Origin: Plectrocnemia conspersa
Taxonomy: Eukaryota > Arthropoda > Insecta > Trichoptera > Polycentropodidae
NCBI GenBank assembly: GCA_009617715.1
Contig: VTFK01000370.1
Span: 62,001 to 126,000, forward strand
Length of the DNA stretch: 64,000 nt
Reading direction: 5' to 3'
Under the pieces are notes generated by a model that worked only from the letters and a program-made list of their open reading frames with translations, was not told where the DNA came from and searched no databases. Below are positions 23,345-37,254 of the stretch, piece by piece. The translations under genes were made by a program, and so were the position numbers. Position 1 is the first letter of the stretch; every line of letters begins with the position of its first letter.

Positions 23345-25050
23345 AAGGGCTAATGATTGACGGTAATTAATTATACAAATACTACGAGTCGAGTATATAT
23401 ATAAGATACTTAAAAATAATATAATAAATTTTAAAGGGTGTGAAAGGACTATCTTAACGTATTTGTTTTATCATATAAATTCGCAATACTAAAGATTCCG
23501 TCCCAGTATTTCTCAATTCAATACCACAATTTATTTTTATAACACCTGAAGTTAAAGTTAAATTTTACATGTTTACCAAAAATATTGGTTAGAAAATTTA
23601 TAAGATAGCGCGGTTAAACTTTCTGCCTGTTCTCATTTCGGGGAAATGTGGTGCTTCGAAATGATTCTGAACTAAGTTTTAAAACAGACTTTATAGAAAC
23701 GACCGCAGATGAAGTAAGTGTAAAGTAAAACAACACAAAAGTTTTGTACATTATGATCTATGTTTTAATTATAAAGTTCAAGTAATTGCAAATACTAATG
23801 ATAATGCTAATTATGCCATTGAATCTATAAATAAACAATTCTCAGAGGTTATTTTTACACATATGATATAAAAAACTATAATATGTATTATACATTGTTG
23901 TTACGTTACGTTAAGAATTATAAAATGTTAATGTTCGACCTAGTTTTAATTTATTTAATCACGTATTAATAAATTTATATTTAATTAAAATATATATTTT
24001 TTATTTATAATTAGATATAAAATCTGTGAGAATATAATAGCATATATGTACCTACATATATTATATAGTGAGCGAAGGTTGCGTATGCATTTAAAATATT
24101 CATAAATTTGAAAAAGTAATGTTTGCCATGTTTATAGCCCTTAACTTGCCCTTATGTTAAAGGTCAAAGGAGGTAGCATTGCATTAATATAAATAACAGT
24201 AAAGGTAATACATTACCGAGCTTGCCCTGTTAATGTTTTCATGAATTGCTCTAAAACATGCTTGTTAGCCTATTCAAATTTAAAAAGTTATATTAACTTT
24301 CACGCTTGATTCGATTAAATATAACTAACGAACTTAAAAACGAGCTTTAATATATACCTATATATTTTTATTTTTTTGTATAATACGAACAAACAAAGTC
24401 GATGATCTGAACACATAGTTGTTAGTTCAGTGACTACGCGAAAAAACGTATGAAATTAACTTGTAGAATAGCAGAGACGTTTAGGCATCACTTGTATATA
24501 ATAAATTAGTACATATCCAAGATATTGGTAATTCTTATCTTTCACGTTATCAGCTGATAACATGGAACAAGAATTTAAAAACATTTGTTGTGACATAAAA
24601 ATTTATAATAGTACTATTTTATGAATTGTATAAACTATTGGCTAAATATTAAATATAATTTTTAAGCGAATTGAATAAAATAATAATAAATAATAATTAT
24701 TCTATATTTTTTATCCTTTTTACCTTTGTAAAAGATTTTTTGTACGTCCCTTAATTTATCTTTTTTTGTACTATTATTTTTATTTTATATTTTTAATTTC
24801 TGATTGTTATCTATAAAATAAATCAATTTTTCAGTACTAATAATTAGTAAAATTAGTTATTCAAAACAGTGCATCTATGCAAGTCTTTTTTCATATTTTT
24901 TAACTATTTTATGTTCATACTTAATATTACCACTTTATAAATATTACATAAATGTATACATACATACATAATAAAAAATATGAAACTTCGTCAAAAAGTT
25001 GTCGGATCATCCACTGATCACTTTTCCTTGTTGGTTTCCTACACATCAAT
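23345..25050. other. AT-rich noncoding stretch upstream of the candidate promoter
   Basis: Short balanced patches at 23590-23720 and 24400-24480, TACA repeats at 24954-24968. Nothing coding. Confidence 0.5.
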
Positions 25051-25054
25051 AAGT

Positions 25055-25215
25055 CGCAGCAGGCCGGAAAATCTCGAGTTTTTCCGTCAAACTTCGGTAA
25101 TATTCGGGCGCTGGCTCTCCGCAACGTAACGAAAGCTCTCAGTACGAAATTGACCGCGATAGTGGCACGTACTGCCGCTGAGCTCAGCTCAAAGCTTTGA
25201 CAACAGTACAAAGTT
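25055..25215 (+). promoter_or_regulatory. candidate promoter with insect initiator
   Basis: A sharp rise in GC holds TCAGTA at 25139-25144, matching the arthropod initiator (TCAGT), without a TATA box at the expected distance upstream. It sits about 600 bases before a short leader ending in a splice donor at 25821, which makes a TATA-less promoter plausible. A 94-codon minus-strand frame (24927-25211) overlaps and has no recognisable domain. The start site is inferred. Confidence 0.35.
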
Positions 25216-25439
25216 ATTTGTGAACTTAATAAAAATATATAATTAATAAATAAAACAACAAATAAACATCAAGTGTTATTTACCAGTGAAATTTAACTGA
25301 CCAGTTTAAAAATTTGCATACAAACTCATTTGGAAGAAAAGTGATTGAGTAAGTTTTTTTGAGTAACTTGTGATATTAAAAACTCGAAAGGAAAAATACA
25401 ATATTTAAAGTATATCGTGAAAAATACATTCACTTAATT

Positions 25440-25820
25440 AAACGATGTCACATGGATGTGTCGAATTGTTTGAAACTGGCGCTTCGGTCTTGTCGGCTAC
25501 GTCCCACAATAAAAGTTAACATCGACAATAAAAGCGGCAGTTAACATTTTATCGTCACATTCCAGTAAATATCCGGTGGCGTTACCGTTTTTTGACGGAT
25601 GAACTTTTTTGTCTGGGATGAGACCTGAAAATATACGAAAGTGAAATTCATATAGTATTTTTTTTCCGCAGTGTAGTGTGCGTGTGCGGTGTGTGTCGTA
25701 AATTTGTTTCGTTTTATTTATTTTTGTGTGCGGTGTTTTTTTTACTGTGATGTGCTAGTGGCATACACAAGAAAGGTACGCCATTGGGATGATTGCAGAA
25801 TTATTTATATCAAAAAGAAC
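25440..25820 (+). other. candidate 5' leader exon
   Basis: Balanced composition continues from the promoter-like block to the donor at 25821, then drops abruptly. A pyrimidine run ending in CCGCAG at about 25671 could be a splice acceptor, or an initiator-type start (GCAGTG). Both readings are possible. Confidence 0.3.
25789..25820 (+). CDS. candidate first coding exon, MIAELFISKRT..., split by donor at 25821
   Basis: ATG at 25789 opens a frame of eleven residues (MIAELFISKR plus two bases of the next codon) that ends at AAC|GTAAGTATAT, a near-ideal U1 splice donor; the intron would be phase 2. An in-frame TAG at 25756-25758 lies upstream, so the ATG is the first in this frame. The preceding 150 bases are rich in GTGTGCGTGTGCGG-like sequence typical of insect 5' leaders and contain no long A/T runs, unlike the DNA after the donor. 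I do not recognise the protein. No partner exon is visible downstream, which would require an intron over 38 kb, as in many developmental regulators. Alternatively this is an untranslated leader exon or a chance donor. Confidence 0.4.
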
Positions 25821-25829
25821 GTAAGTATA

Positions 25830-27860
25830 TTTGCTTTTTAAATTAGTAAGAGTAAAGACTAAGATCAAAACAGTAAAAAAATATAGTCAAGAACTTATGA
25901 AAATAGATTATGCTTTATTATATATATGTATGTCTAATGATATTTTAAAACCGATACTAATTGCATATTCAAAATATATTTTGTGTTAGGATAAACTGCT
26001 GCTGAAATTCATTATCAAATTATTTATGTTTATGACAATGACGTAATAACAACAAATGTGTTAAAAAATTTTAATTTATATGTATTAATTATGTGAATTA
26101 ATAGAATGAAAAAACAACACGTAATATAAATAAATAGGTAGTCACTAATAATCTTATTAAAAAAATATGTAAAAAAACATTTTGATAGGGGCTCAAAAAT
26201 GAATGAACTTTGTAAACAATGTTAAGAGCTATTCAAGATTATTCATTAAACAGTAATTAAAAGAGAAAAAGCGCGATACTTTAGAATCACAATGGCTAGA
26301 ATTAAAAATATAGTTTAATAAAATAATTTAGAGCCTAAAATAAATAAAAGGGCGTTTTAAATGCAATTTAAGTCAATTATTTATTATTAAATATGGAAAA
26401 ATATAGTAAACGAACAAAAAAAAACGTTGCATAAAAGGTATATAAGACATTAAAAATATATAATGTTAAATATTTTTTGAGCGAGTCGTTCTGCTAAAAG
26501 GTCTTTTAAAAACAAGATAAGATTATATAAGAAGCAATTATAGAGAACTAATAATTTACATTAGGTTTCTATATAATACTGAAACAAGCGTAGAGTTAAA
26601 ACATAAAATGTACTAATGTTGACCTATCGTTATTTTTTAACTAAAATAATGCGCATGCGCACACAGTTAAAATAATCTAAATTTATATCAAAGCAATAAA
26701 TACATATCGTAGATAATATAAAATAAGACTTAAAGCATTTTTATATTTATTAAATAATATTATTTTGTCCATGTATACAAATTAAAACTAGGGTAACTTA
26801 TATTCGTAATTTCAGCTTAACCCAAAATTTTTGGAAATATTTTCTAGAATGTCAAGATTTCATAAAGTTTGTAAATTAAGAAAAACATTCTGGATAAAGT
26901 AGGGCCTACTGATTATTTAAAATACACTGCAGATATATTAACTTTTTTTTTTTTATAAAAGCTTTCTTCATAATGAATTTAAATTTTCAAAACATTATAC
27001 TTAAACTGTGTTAATATTAAAAATTAAATCACAAGGAATTTTGGTTGTCAATGGAGGAATATATATCTAATATTGTCACACTGCATATTTATTGGGTTCA
27101 ACCATTTGAAAATAAAATTTAAAATAGTTAAAAACAATGAGAAACATAAATAGAATATCTCGTGTCATTAAAATATAATTTTTTAATGGGTTTGAATTAA
27201 ATAATGCATAAATACAACAATAGATTGTCTTCAAATAAATGCTAATTTATTAATTATTATTACACTTCTTTTGTATATAATAAAACATTCCACATAGAGC
27301 AAATTATTTTGTGTAATTTATTAATAATGTTTAATCAAACGTTAAATACCCCAGCCTAACCTTTCGCTTGAAATAATTATTACTACGTGAAAGATAAGAC
27401 CATTGAAAATATATATTTTGTTAAAGTGATTAATTTATTATAATATAAATTAAACAGGTAAATAAACCTTTTATGTTATAATATTACAATAGTAAAAAAA
27501 AAAAAATTTTAAAATAGGTTGTAGCTGGAACCATATTTTTTTTTTCATTACATAATATTTTTTCTTTCATTGAAAATATTAAAATAAAACGTAAAATTCG
27601 TAATTATAATATTTAATAGTATAATATCTCATATATAAGCATGTTTGACAATTGTTGTACAATTGGCCAATATTTAAAAATAAAAATCATTTTTCTCCAA
27701 TTAGTAAGAAATTGTTTTATAATTAAAACAACGATAAATATAAAGAACCGTAATATATTATTCCAAAAATAATCGTAATATAAAAATTAAAAAAAAATCA
27801 AAACAAACAAGAATTGTAAAAATAGCTTTCGTATAAAAATATTATAAATTTAAATAAGAC
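25830..27860. other. AT-rich noncoding stretch, presumed intron
   Basis: Begins directly after the GTAAGT donor. No frames or elements recognised. Confidence 0.45.
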
Positions 27861-27912
27861 AATGTTTTGTAATGTATATATAAGACAACGTTTTGTTAAT
27901 GTTATATATGAC
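27860..27912 (+). repeat. short tandem duplication
   Basis: TAAGACAATGTTTTGTAATG followed by TATATA and then TAAGACAACGTTTTGTTAAT, a roughly 27-base unit repeated about twice with small changes. Confidence 0.6.
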
Positions 27913-28026
27913 AAGATCAAGGGCCAGAGCTTTAGTTACGGATAATTCGTGATCATGGCTGGAAAATCACAGCCGAAATTTAGAATAAAAGTAGGTGAAA
28001 ATCGCGATGAATCCCGAGATTTCCCG

Positions 28027-28144
<118 letters not shown>

Positions 28145-28189
28145 CTACTCACTTTTTTATACTTAATAAATATCTAAAACATACATTTA

Positions 28190-28840
28190 CTAACATATTG
28201 TATCATTATTCACTCTATATACATAAATATACGCATATTTCATATCCAAACTCAAATATTTTTTAAGGAAATTACATTATTTCATATAATTCAGATTATT
28301 TTAAAAGTATACGTTTTCTATCGTAAATGTATTATTATATAATATTACCATTTTAAGTCACTATATAACATGTATATCCTACATAGTAATTTTATCGATC
28401 CGTTTATCAAAGCAGCCTTGTGAGCTTTTAGCTGTCGAGCTTTTATTTACATTTTATATATGTATATTTATTTCCCTGACACTTTATATTTATTTTCTAT
28501 ATTTCATTAATACATTTTATAACTGATTTTGCTTATCAGTGATCTCAAGATTTTTTTTTAAATTAACATTTATATATACGATTTATTTATCAATTTAATA
28601 TAAATATTCGTTTATTGTAAAATATATTGCATATATTCCACAATTTAAAAAAAACTTATACAGTATGAAAATGCAGGATATAATTTATGTAGTATTGCTT
28701 TGACAATACTGTATTTTAATTGCTTTTAGCAAATATAATCAACGATTGCATAATTTATTACGTGTAATATAGTACAAAGAAATATTCCATCAGGTTACAA
28801 TGAATTTTGTGAATCGTATCGTGCAATATTAATTTATTTC
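28190..28840. other. AT-rich noncoding stretch, nothing recognisable
   Basis: No coding frames or element signatures. Confidence 0.55.
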
Positions 28841-28844
28841 TAAT

Positions 28845-29000
28845 TAGATTACCGTAGAGCTTTTCTCCGAGCTCAAATGGCTCACGCCGCAGTTTTATAA
28901 GGCATTGTTCGTAAAAAGCTCTGTCTCTGGATGAATTACACTAGCGGAAATACGGTAGACCCTAATTAGCCGGTTGAATTAGGTAAATGACCGTTTTTGA
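28845..29000. promoter_or_regulatory. GC-elevated noncoding block
   Basis: Contains CGAGCTC, TCACGCCGCAG and two TAATTAG-like homeodomain cores (CCCTAATTAGCC and GAATTAGG). Short enhancer-like block, inference only. Confidence 0.25.
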
Positions 29001-29004
29001 TCTA

Positions 29005-32000
29005 AATGACCTTTAAAAATACATATTTTATTTCGAAAAACGTGCAATATAGACATTGCATTGATTGAAACTCTAATTCTCTTAAATTGTCGAGGAATAA
29101 ATTAATTTTGTACATAGATAATTAAAAATAGTTTAAATAAGTGGATTAATTTTATTACACATATGTATATATTACAATAGAATTGCTATTTCCAAACATT
29201 ATATGTAAGTAACATCATATTAGACATGTCACATTCAGTTTTTTGTATTAAATTTATTTATGATAAGCAGATTACTGTTATATTTTCACGTTTTTTGTAT
29301 ATATATTTATAGATGATTTATTATTGTACCCTAAATTTTTTTTTTATTTAACTTCAGTCTTTGTCTAATGTTAATATATGTACATTAATGTATCATGTAT
29401 CAAAGAAAGGTACTAACTAGCCTATCGTGACTTATGACAACATCAAAATACTATATAGATATAACTACTATTTACTTCGTGAAAAGAACTAAATTTCATA
29501 GCAGTGTTTTAGTTTAAATTATATGAGAAAACGCTGGCTCTTTCTTTCTCTGATTTTTATTTTTATTTATCATTGTTTAAAATATCTATTTTTAAAACTA
29601 AAATCAATTCATATTATATTTTTATGCCAATGGTACACAAAATTAATACTCATATATTAAATAAACCATAATCAATAATAATGCCAGATATTGCTTCTAG
29701 ACATCATCTATTTCGACGTTAATTAATATTATTATTTCATAGTAAAATAAGCAATAATAGCTTTAGGTTTCCATTGATCACACAATTCGTTTGTACGTCT
29801 AAATAGAATTTCCCGATAATCTCATTAGTGTCTAAATAATATATTATTATACATAATGTAATACGTACGGTAATACCCCATTAATTACTGAGTTATTAAC
29901 CTAATAACAACATAATATACAATCGCACATTTAAATTATAAAAATAATATTATATGTAGTTTTATAAAGAATAAATATATACATTCTTACAGTTTTACCC
30001 GCAATACTGTTGATGCATTTCTGATCCTGGTGTGATCGGAAAACTTTTACAATTTTGCTACAAGGTGAAATCATAAAATATCCACTGCAATCAGCAACCC
30101 TGTTTTTTAAAATTGAATATCAGTTTCTTAAAGAGGATTTATAGACTCAAAAATTCAGATCGAATAACAATCTAATAAAAGGAGTCTGACAGAGTTGAAA
30201 TATAATTTGCACGTAATCAATACTTCTTAACAATTTTATTAATTGTTAGGCCAGTAAGTATTTTGAAGTATTCTAGGAAATTTGTAAACAACAGATTACA
30301 AAAAGATTATTATTAAGAAAGAAACATTATTAAATTTATTAATTTTACAAAAACAACTATCATTTTTTAAATAGATAAATGTAAATAAAGGATTTATACA
30401 TTTTTTTAATAAACGTTAAATAAAAATCGATGCCCTTTTGCTTTCGAGTCAGGGAATTGACAATGATTTCATTTTTTGATAAAGTCTCATTACTTTTACG
30501 TATTTTAGATGAGTTCTCAAATCGTGGTATTAAATCTCGTGAGATTTTATTTCGATAAGGGATCACTGTTACAATTAAAATAAGGCATTTTCATACTTGT
30601 AAATATACGTATAATTTATGAAAAAAATCTTAATCGAAAATGACTTACCAAAAACTTTATTAACTACGAATTTAGTTGAGTTGATAAAAGTTAAACGAGC
30701 TTTGAATAAACTTAATATATATTATATGAAATTTATTTTTCATGTGTGGGTTTCGTAAAATCAATAACTTGGTACAATAAAGTTCAGTTTTACTATCCAG
30801 TTACGTTTGCTTGCTTTTCGTTTGTGCTGAAACTTTATTATTGCCTATATAGCATATAAGTTTATTTTATTTGTTAAATTTTTATATCTTTATATGTATA
30901 GGAAACATTAATTTCTTTATATTTTTTTTAAAACTTTATTACAGATATGATTATTCTGTAAAACATATTTTCCCCACAAATAAAATATAACATGTTTATA
31001 CAAGTTAAAACTATAAGCACATTAAAATAATTCATATAAACGTTACACAAATATGTTTATTTATAATTATAATCTAGAAGCAGTTATAATATTATAAAAA
31101 TATTTTAATATCCAACATTTTTTTTACTTAAGCTGACAGAACTTTGCCAAACAAAAGTATTTGTAACGATAAACTAAAAATAAAATTTACGTTACCCATA
31201 ATATGATAAGAAATTTAATGACATGGTAAGAAATAATACAGGGCAATAAATCAGCTTATAATTATAAAAGCTATAAAAGCTACGTAAGTGGTGGTTTTCA
31301 ATTGACAGTTGTGAACACCACTTGGTAAATCCTGTAAGTTACCAGCGAATAGTTAATGGGAGACTGATCATCTGCTAATGCCAAAATGTTCTAAACATAC
31401 GTGTCTGGTAATCCGCATAGTAAATAAATACAGTTTTACTGATATATACTAGTGAAATTATAGAATGATTGTATAGTGTAATAGTTGTAAAACAAACATT
31501 TGCTGTTCAAACCCAAACCTTACCTAAACAAATTAACCAAACCTAACTCGCCCCAATGAAAGTTCTTAAACTAACACTAGTTTTTGAACTTATTGGAGTA
31601 ATTTATTTAGGTCAGTTCTAGGTTTCGATAGCAGGTAGACATTTTGCAATTGGAAAAATGACTTATAGCAGCATAAATTTGTAATAGCCCCTATAAGTTA
31701 AATTAAAATTTTATTAATCAAAATATATATTAACCGGTGTATGTATTCGAATATGATTTCACTAAAAAGTATATGAGGTTATAATTACACAATAATACCC
31801 ATTTACTGTAACATATACATATATAATTGAATAATGTTAGTTAAAATCATTTTAATAATATTATTTTTTAATTTAATAAACTGTGATTTTGCATATAAAT
31901 TAATAATAAAATTATTCGAATACATTATAAAATATTTGTAAGCTAATCTTTGCATGTTTAATTAACATCTTCTTTGAATCAACATAATCGTTTTTAGCGA

Positions 32001-32770
32001 CCTATTTTGATTGTTTAACTTGCATTCAGATGAGCTTACCTTGCAATGGAAGTTCAAGATAATGCGGGCGAGCTTTTGTAAAGCTCAAGGATAACACGAA
32101 CAAGTATAGGTCAATAGCTAAATATCTACATACTATTTTAAATAAAATAATAAATATATAGATATACGATATTATAAGTAAATAATATTATATAGCAATA
32201 ATATAGCTTCTTAACGACGGTTTCAACTAACGATATCTTAATTCTTACTAATTTCGTTAGATTATTAATTAATGTGACTGGATATGATTTAGTGCCAAAA
32301 ATGTAAATCGTGTGTCGACGCTTAAAACTTGCACATAGTGAGCACTAATCCAATTTAACTAACTGAAGAGCTTTCCGGTTAGTCAAAAGCATGTTTAACA
32401 CGTTAAAGTCAGTCGCACGCAACCTTTACAAAGCAAAAGAGTCAACGCTTTTAAAGGCAAAGTTTAATGTATGAAATTAAAATTATAATAAAGGTTAAAC
32501 ACATCCATCTTTTTATTTTAAAATTAATGATATAAATTGATATAAACTGTGTATCCGTGTATTTTATTTTATTTTTATATGTATTGTATTATTATTTAAC
32601 CGTAATTTTTATTGTAACTAATTTTAATTAGTATAATGGGGTAGCAAATATCGATTATATATCAGTCACAAAGTGTTAATATTTATTTTATTATAAAATT
32701 GTATCGTAACTAAGCGATAGCAAGTCAGAATATTCAGCATTCATTTTTGATAAAAAAATCAAGAAAGCAA
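29005..32770. other. AT-rich noncoding stretch
   Basis: Mostly featureless. An 8-bp inverted pair AAGTGGTG / CACCACTT brackets 31286-31323. Single AACCTAA-type words at 31535-31550 do not form a telomeric array. Nothing coding. Confidence 0.5.
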
Positions 32771-32779
32771 ATAAATATC

Positions 32780-33923
32780 ATCACTGACATAACTGGTTTG
32801 ATAGCGGATGTTAGATTGAGATGTTTCCCATTAAACACCTGTTTGGTAAAAAAATACAATGAATAATCAGAGGCATTGGACACCTTGTATTTCTACAAGT
32901 CTGTTTTTTTTCTAATATACCCCGATTTTGTCCGCTTATATTTTTATCATCATCAGATGTGACATATTTTAGAAATATTTTCATTAAAAATATTTTCGTT
33001 CAAAATTGTACAATACAGAATATTCATAGTCACTTTAAATATAGTGGTGCAAAACAGTAACTCACTCAGCAACTAACTGTATGCAGAAGCCTGTAAAAAT
33101 AGTTATCCTCTGCTCCTTATTTTACCAAACCCTTACTAAATATTCACTACTTCTGAAAGGATACTTATTTGAATTTGACATAGAGAGCCATGGAAAATCA
33201 TAGAATTAGGAATAGCGTCTAAGAATCTAAAAATATGGAAATCACTGGAGAATTTCAAAAACACTAAAAATCATGGTTTTCGCCATTAAATTGCCTATTG
33301 ATGTTACACACAATGTGCTCAACCCTTATAGGAACTGTTCTCGCTGAAAATAATTATATTTTCTCGGACACATTCTCTTTGGCTGCAACAGTCAAACATC
33401 ACATAATTACTTTACCATCGGTTAATAAATTTCTTTTAATAATTAATAAATAAGTTTCCCATACGCTGATTTAAGTTATAACGCAAATTTCATTTTTTTT
33501 ATTTTTGCGAAAAAATGTTCTTTGTCTGGTGAAGCCGACGTATATTGTTTTATTTTAGTATAGAGATAATGTCATCGCACCACAAATATAATGCTTTGTC
33601 TTATAATACGATAACAAAATAAGTCACACTCTACTCTGCTATAAAATTATTACATTTAAAATTCATTAGACTCTTCGTTTTTGGCTTTGACAGTAGCATA
33701 ATGAATAACCACGGGTAATAAAATGACAACGAAATATCACAAAAATCATAACGTTGGGCACTACATTTTCGAATAATAACTACGTTACAGTGGAATTCAA
33801 AGCAATATGAACACTACAAACGGTAATATATTTTTTGAAATAAAATTTAAGAGTAAAAATGTAAAATATATTTCCAGTTTGTGAGCCGGATTTGGCCTAC
33901 GAGCCGTAGATTTTCAACCACTG
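32780..33923 (-). pseudogene. hAT transposase relic (GTF2IRD2/ZBED-like group) with one terminus
   Basis: The minus strand starts at 33923 with CAGTGGTTGAAAATCTACGG and CTCGTAGGCCAAATCCGGCT, the classic hAT terminus (CAGTGGTTC...CGGCTCGCGGGCCGCATCCGGC). It continues with ALYLWCDDIISILK and NNIRRLHQTKN (about 33600-33520, like the C2H2/BED finger 'KPVCLVCNETVAVLKEYNLRRHYETKH'), then KIQLFSARTVPIRVEHI (about 33360; the group's 'I.LSARTVTRRVEDI' motif), and near 32840 LIIHCIFLPNRCLMGN ('HCIIHQE.LC'). The collinear order supports one old insertion. Many stops and shifts are present. The C-terminal dimerisation region and the other terminus were not found; a TAGTGGTGCAAAAC at 33046 resembles a terminus but lies inside the relic. 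Confidence 0.7.
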
Positions 33924-33929
33924 ATTTAG

Positions 33930-34555
33930 AACATCATATACTATGTCGTATACATAATGCAGAATAAGTAAAATAAATTTCAAAATAGAACCACACATAC
34001 TTTCAATTGGTTCTTGTGAGTTTTAATATTGATAAATAGTATTAACAAAAGTTTTAAGGGGCTACTTATTTTTCAAGATCGATGGATATTGCTTACATAA
34101 GTTATTTATAAGATTTGAATATTACAAATATGATTTTATTACTATGTATAATACATAGATATATACATATATTTAATGTCAAATATTACATTTATTTCAG
34201 TAGTATAGTATCAGAAGAAAAAATATAGCACTACTTAAATATATGTATGTATATAATATATTATCGATAATTTTTATCTGCAAGTATACATCTAAGTATT
34301 AATTATTGCTTCTTCAATGCTGAGATTTTATTAAGTAACTGAAAATGAACCTTTTTATAAAATGTCTTATTTTATAACAGTATTCACATTTATTATTTGG
34401 TTACCTAAAATTAAAAAAAAAAAAAAATTGCTCTCTTTTAAGACATGTATACTGTGTAATGTATGTATTACATTATTGTACATGATCAACGTGTTTCAGA
34501 AACATTATTAAATTAATGAAATTGTGTTTGATTTATTTTAATCCTTAATCTAATT
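33930..34555. other. AT-rich noncoding stretch, nothing recognisable
   Basis: Includes a homopolymer A run near 34410-34425. No genes. Confidence 0.55.
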
Positions 34556-34559
34556 ATAC

Positions 34560-35130
34560 CTATAGATACACGAACTTTAAACATATGTCGAGTGGCGATA
34601 AAGATAAAAGAGATACAACGTTATACGTCACGTTATCGCTGCCTCTCGCACATTGTGCGAGTTTATTAAAATTTATTTAACGTTCACGTATATTTTTTTT
34701 CATTTGCCAGTACACGTAGCCATAGCTCTCCCCTGCCAATTCAGATGTTAATAAAACGCCTCTTCAAGTATGCATACTGTGGCGTTTCATTACGCCTTTT
34801 TTCCCATTCACCCCAACCATCCGGCCGTCTGTACGTTAAACACGTTTTTTTGTATACACACATTGTAGGTATATATTATACGTTCCCTTTAACGAGTCCC
34901 ACCTCACTTTGGGTCATTAATTGTGTATTTTCGTTACGTGTTAATTAAAATTAGCGAAATTCGGGCGCGCCGGCTAACGTGCATCATCACAAGACCTGAT
35001 TAATAACGTACGTTTTATTTGCTTAGCGTGCCTGCGAGCCCTCCTGCCATGCCAAAGCTTCAAGTATGATATGATATGTGTGTGTAATATTTATGTACAG
35101 GTCCGCTTTTGCCTTAGGTTAGAAGGTTGA
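34560..35130. promoter_or_regulatory. GC-elevated noncoding island
   Basis: Contains a small perfect hairpin CTCGCAC-ATT-GTGCGAG (34644-34660), CGGGCGCGCCGGC near 34962 and other balanced blocks to about 35130. A 67-codon frame overlaps it without family resemblance. Likely conserved noncoding DNA. Confidence 0.3.
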
Positions 35131-35134
35131 AGAG

Positions 35135-37245
35135 GGCGTCAGCTCATGCGAATCCTTACGAAGAAAATTGAATTTGGTTTTTTACATTACGCAACGAGAA
35201 AGGAAGATTTTAGACGAATTTTAAAAGTACTATCTGTATCCGACGTAACATACGCTCCTACACCAGTTATTTATATTCTTTTATACTTTAATAATATATT
35301 TTATCATACGCTACTCCGAGTTGTAGGTAGTTATTTACTGCGCGTAAGTAGCTCTCGTAATATTATAAATAGCACAAATAATGGGATGAGTGAAACCTTT
35401 CCATCACAGCAGCATTTAGTATATAATCTGATATAGTCATATATTTACCCCAATATCCTACACTAAAGTAATCACGTTATCCACTGTAACATTACTTTTA
35501 TGGCTTTTCATCTCATATCGATAACCTTAAGTGTAAATTGGTTTACTTTTTTGGAAAAAATGTCTTAATAATGTAATTTTTCTCTCAAAATCTTACTTCG
35601 TTGTAACTGAAAGCATCCATGAAATAAAAAATTACTCCGCAGCAATGAAAATTTTGTGGGAGAAGAAAGTTCTAAATTGCATTGAGTATAGTGTAAAATA
35701 TTACAAGCATCTGAATTCTTGACTGAAATAACGTGAAAGCGGCTCTGTATGGCGTATTATATTTAGGTATATAATTATACTAGTATATACATATATATAT
35801 ATATATCCATATAAAACCTCCCCAGACATATTCCGTGCGGCGAATTAATTATACCTGTGTACATAATGTGGCCAAATAGTTAAACAACGATTATTAAATA
35901 GATGACGTGTGTGCACGGTTACACCACGCGTTATATTTTGTGTTATATAAATAAATATATACTACATATTTGTACATATATTTACGCAAAATCGTAGCAT
36001 ATTCGCCTCTTCCGACTTGTATATAGTCCGAATTTTTGGAAAACTTCAGCGAAAACATCGTAATTTATTATGGGCATAAAATTTGATAATACCCAGTTCG
36101 TGCAGACTGTACTAGCTAGCATTAGGCAAAGCAGTTTTATACGCAAACAAATAATCTAAATGCTGAATATGTTTTTAATCTAAATATGTATACAAATAAA
36201 TCTAGAGAGCTTTATATGATTTTGATAATTTTTATTTATTTATTTAAATTAAAATTATTTAACTATTATCTGTATATTTTTCATGTGTCGTGGGTTTTCG
36301 TTAAATAAAAAGGTGAACTGTATAACGTTAATTATATTTTTTACGACCCTCTTAAGGTTGGCCAACGTCTATAATGATGATATAACGCCTCTTACCTATC
36401 TTATGGTTTGGCACCTCTGATATACGATTATTAATGACTGTTTTTGTCATTTCCATTATTTTACGTACAAAGTGATTTATTTAATTAAAATATTATACAC
36501 ACACTGGTTTTATTAATATTAATATACATATATGAATACATACAATAAGTTGAATAAATATATTGTACTAAAACTTACTTCTTATGCGTATAAATTTTTC
36601 TCCTTTATTTGAACAAGTTATACAACCTCAAAGCTTATCCATTTTTTTCAATTTACCTAAATCCATGACAAGAGTTGAAATAGAATCTTCCAAATACATA
36701 TACGAAGTAAAATAAATTTTATAATACATATCTTTAAATGTAAAATTCATTCTTTTTTAATGAATATTAATTAAAGAATCAGTTCTATTCATTATTAAAT
36801 TGTATAAGTATGACATATATATATTATAAATATAAAATTGTATTAAGCTTATTTTAAAATTTTATCAGCATTGTTTAACGATTGTTAATTAATAATAAAA
36901 ATCTAATACTTCCGCTTACAATGCTCTAACATGCTATTGAAATACTAAAATAATAAATTTGTTCCTTATATACGTAATAATTATTTATATATTGAAACTT
37001 TCATATATTATATATATACTGAAAATATTTTTATTCACTTTCATTAAATTTATTTATTTATTTTGATTACAAATATAACTTTAAAGGTTTTCTTAATGTG
37101 TCCTAATTGCCATTACACAAACAATAATTAGACCAATAAATATTTAAAAAATAAAATAAAATAAAACTTACGTGTGTACCCCTTAAATAGATTAGCACTC
37201 AACTACATTTTTTTAGCTTCTCAAAGCATCCTTAAAATATCTTTG
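35135..37245. other. mixed AT-rich noncoding stretch
   Basis: A 96-codon open frame (35146-35436) has no recognisable motif and reads as chance. The rest is AT-rich, with a small balanced patch at 36330-36440. Confidence 0.45.
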
Positions 37246-37254
37246 TTTTTTGTA

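Noticed and set aside
24927..25211. 94-codon minus-strand frame
   Set aside because: Overlaps the candidate promoter; its openness follows from local composition and no domain is visible.
31500..31560. AACCTAA-like words suggesting insect telomeric repeat
   Set aside because: Only isolated, irregular words; no TTAGG array.
33046..33060. TAGTGGTGCAAAAC as the second terminus of the hAT relic
   Set aside because: Transposase-like coding continues below it to about 32780, and flanks show no 8-bp duplication with ATTTAGAA at 33924.
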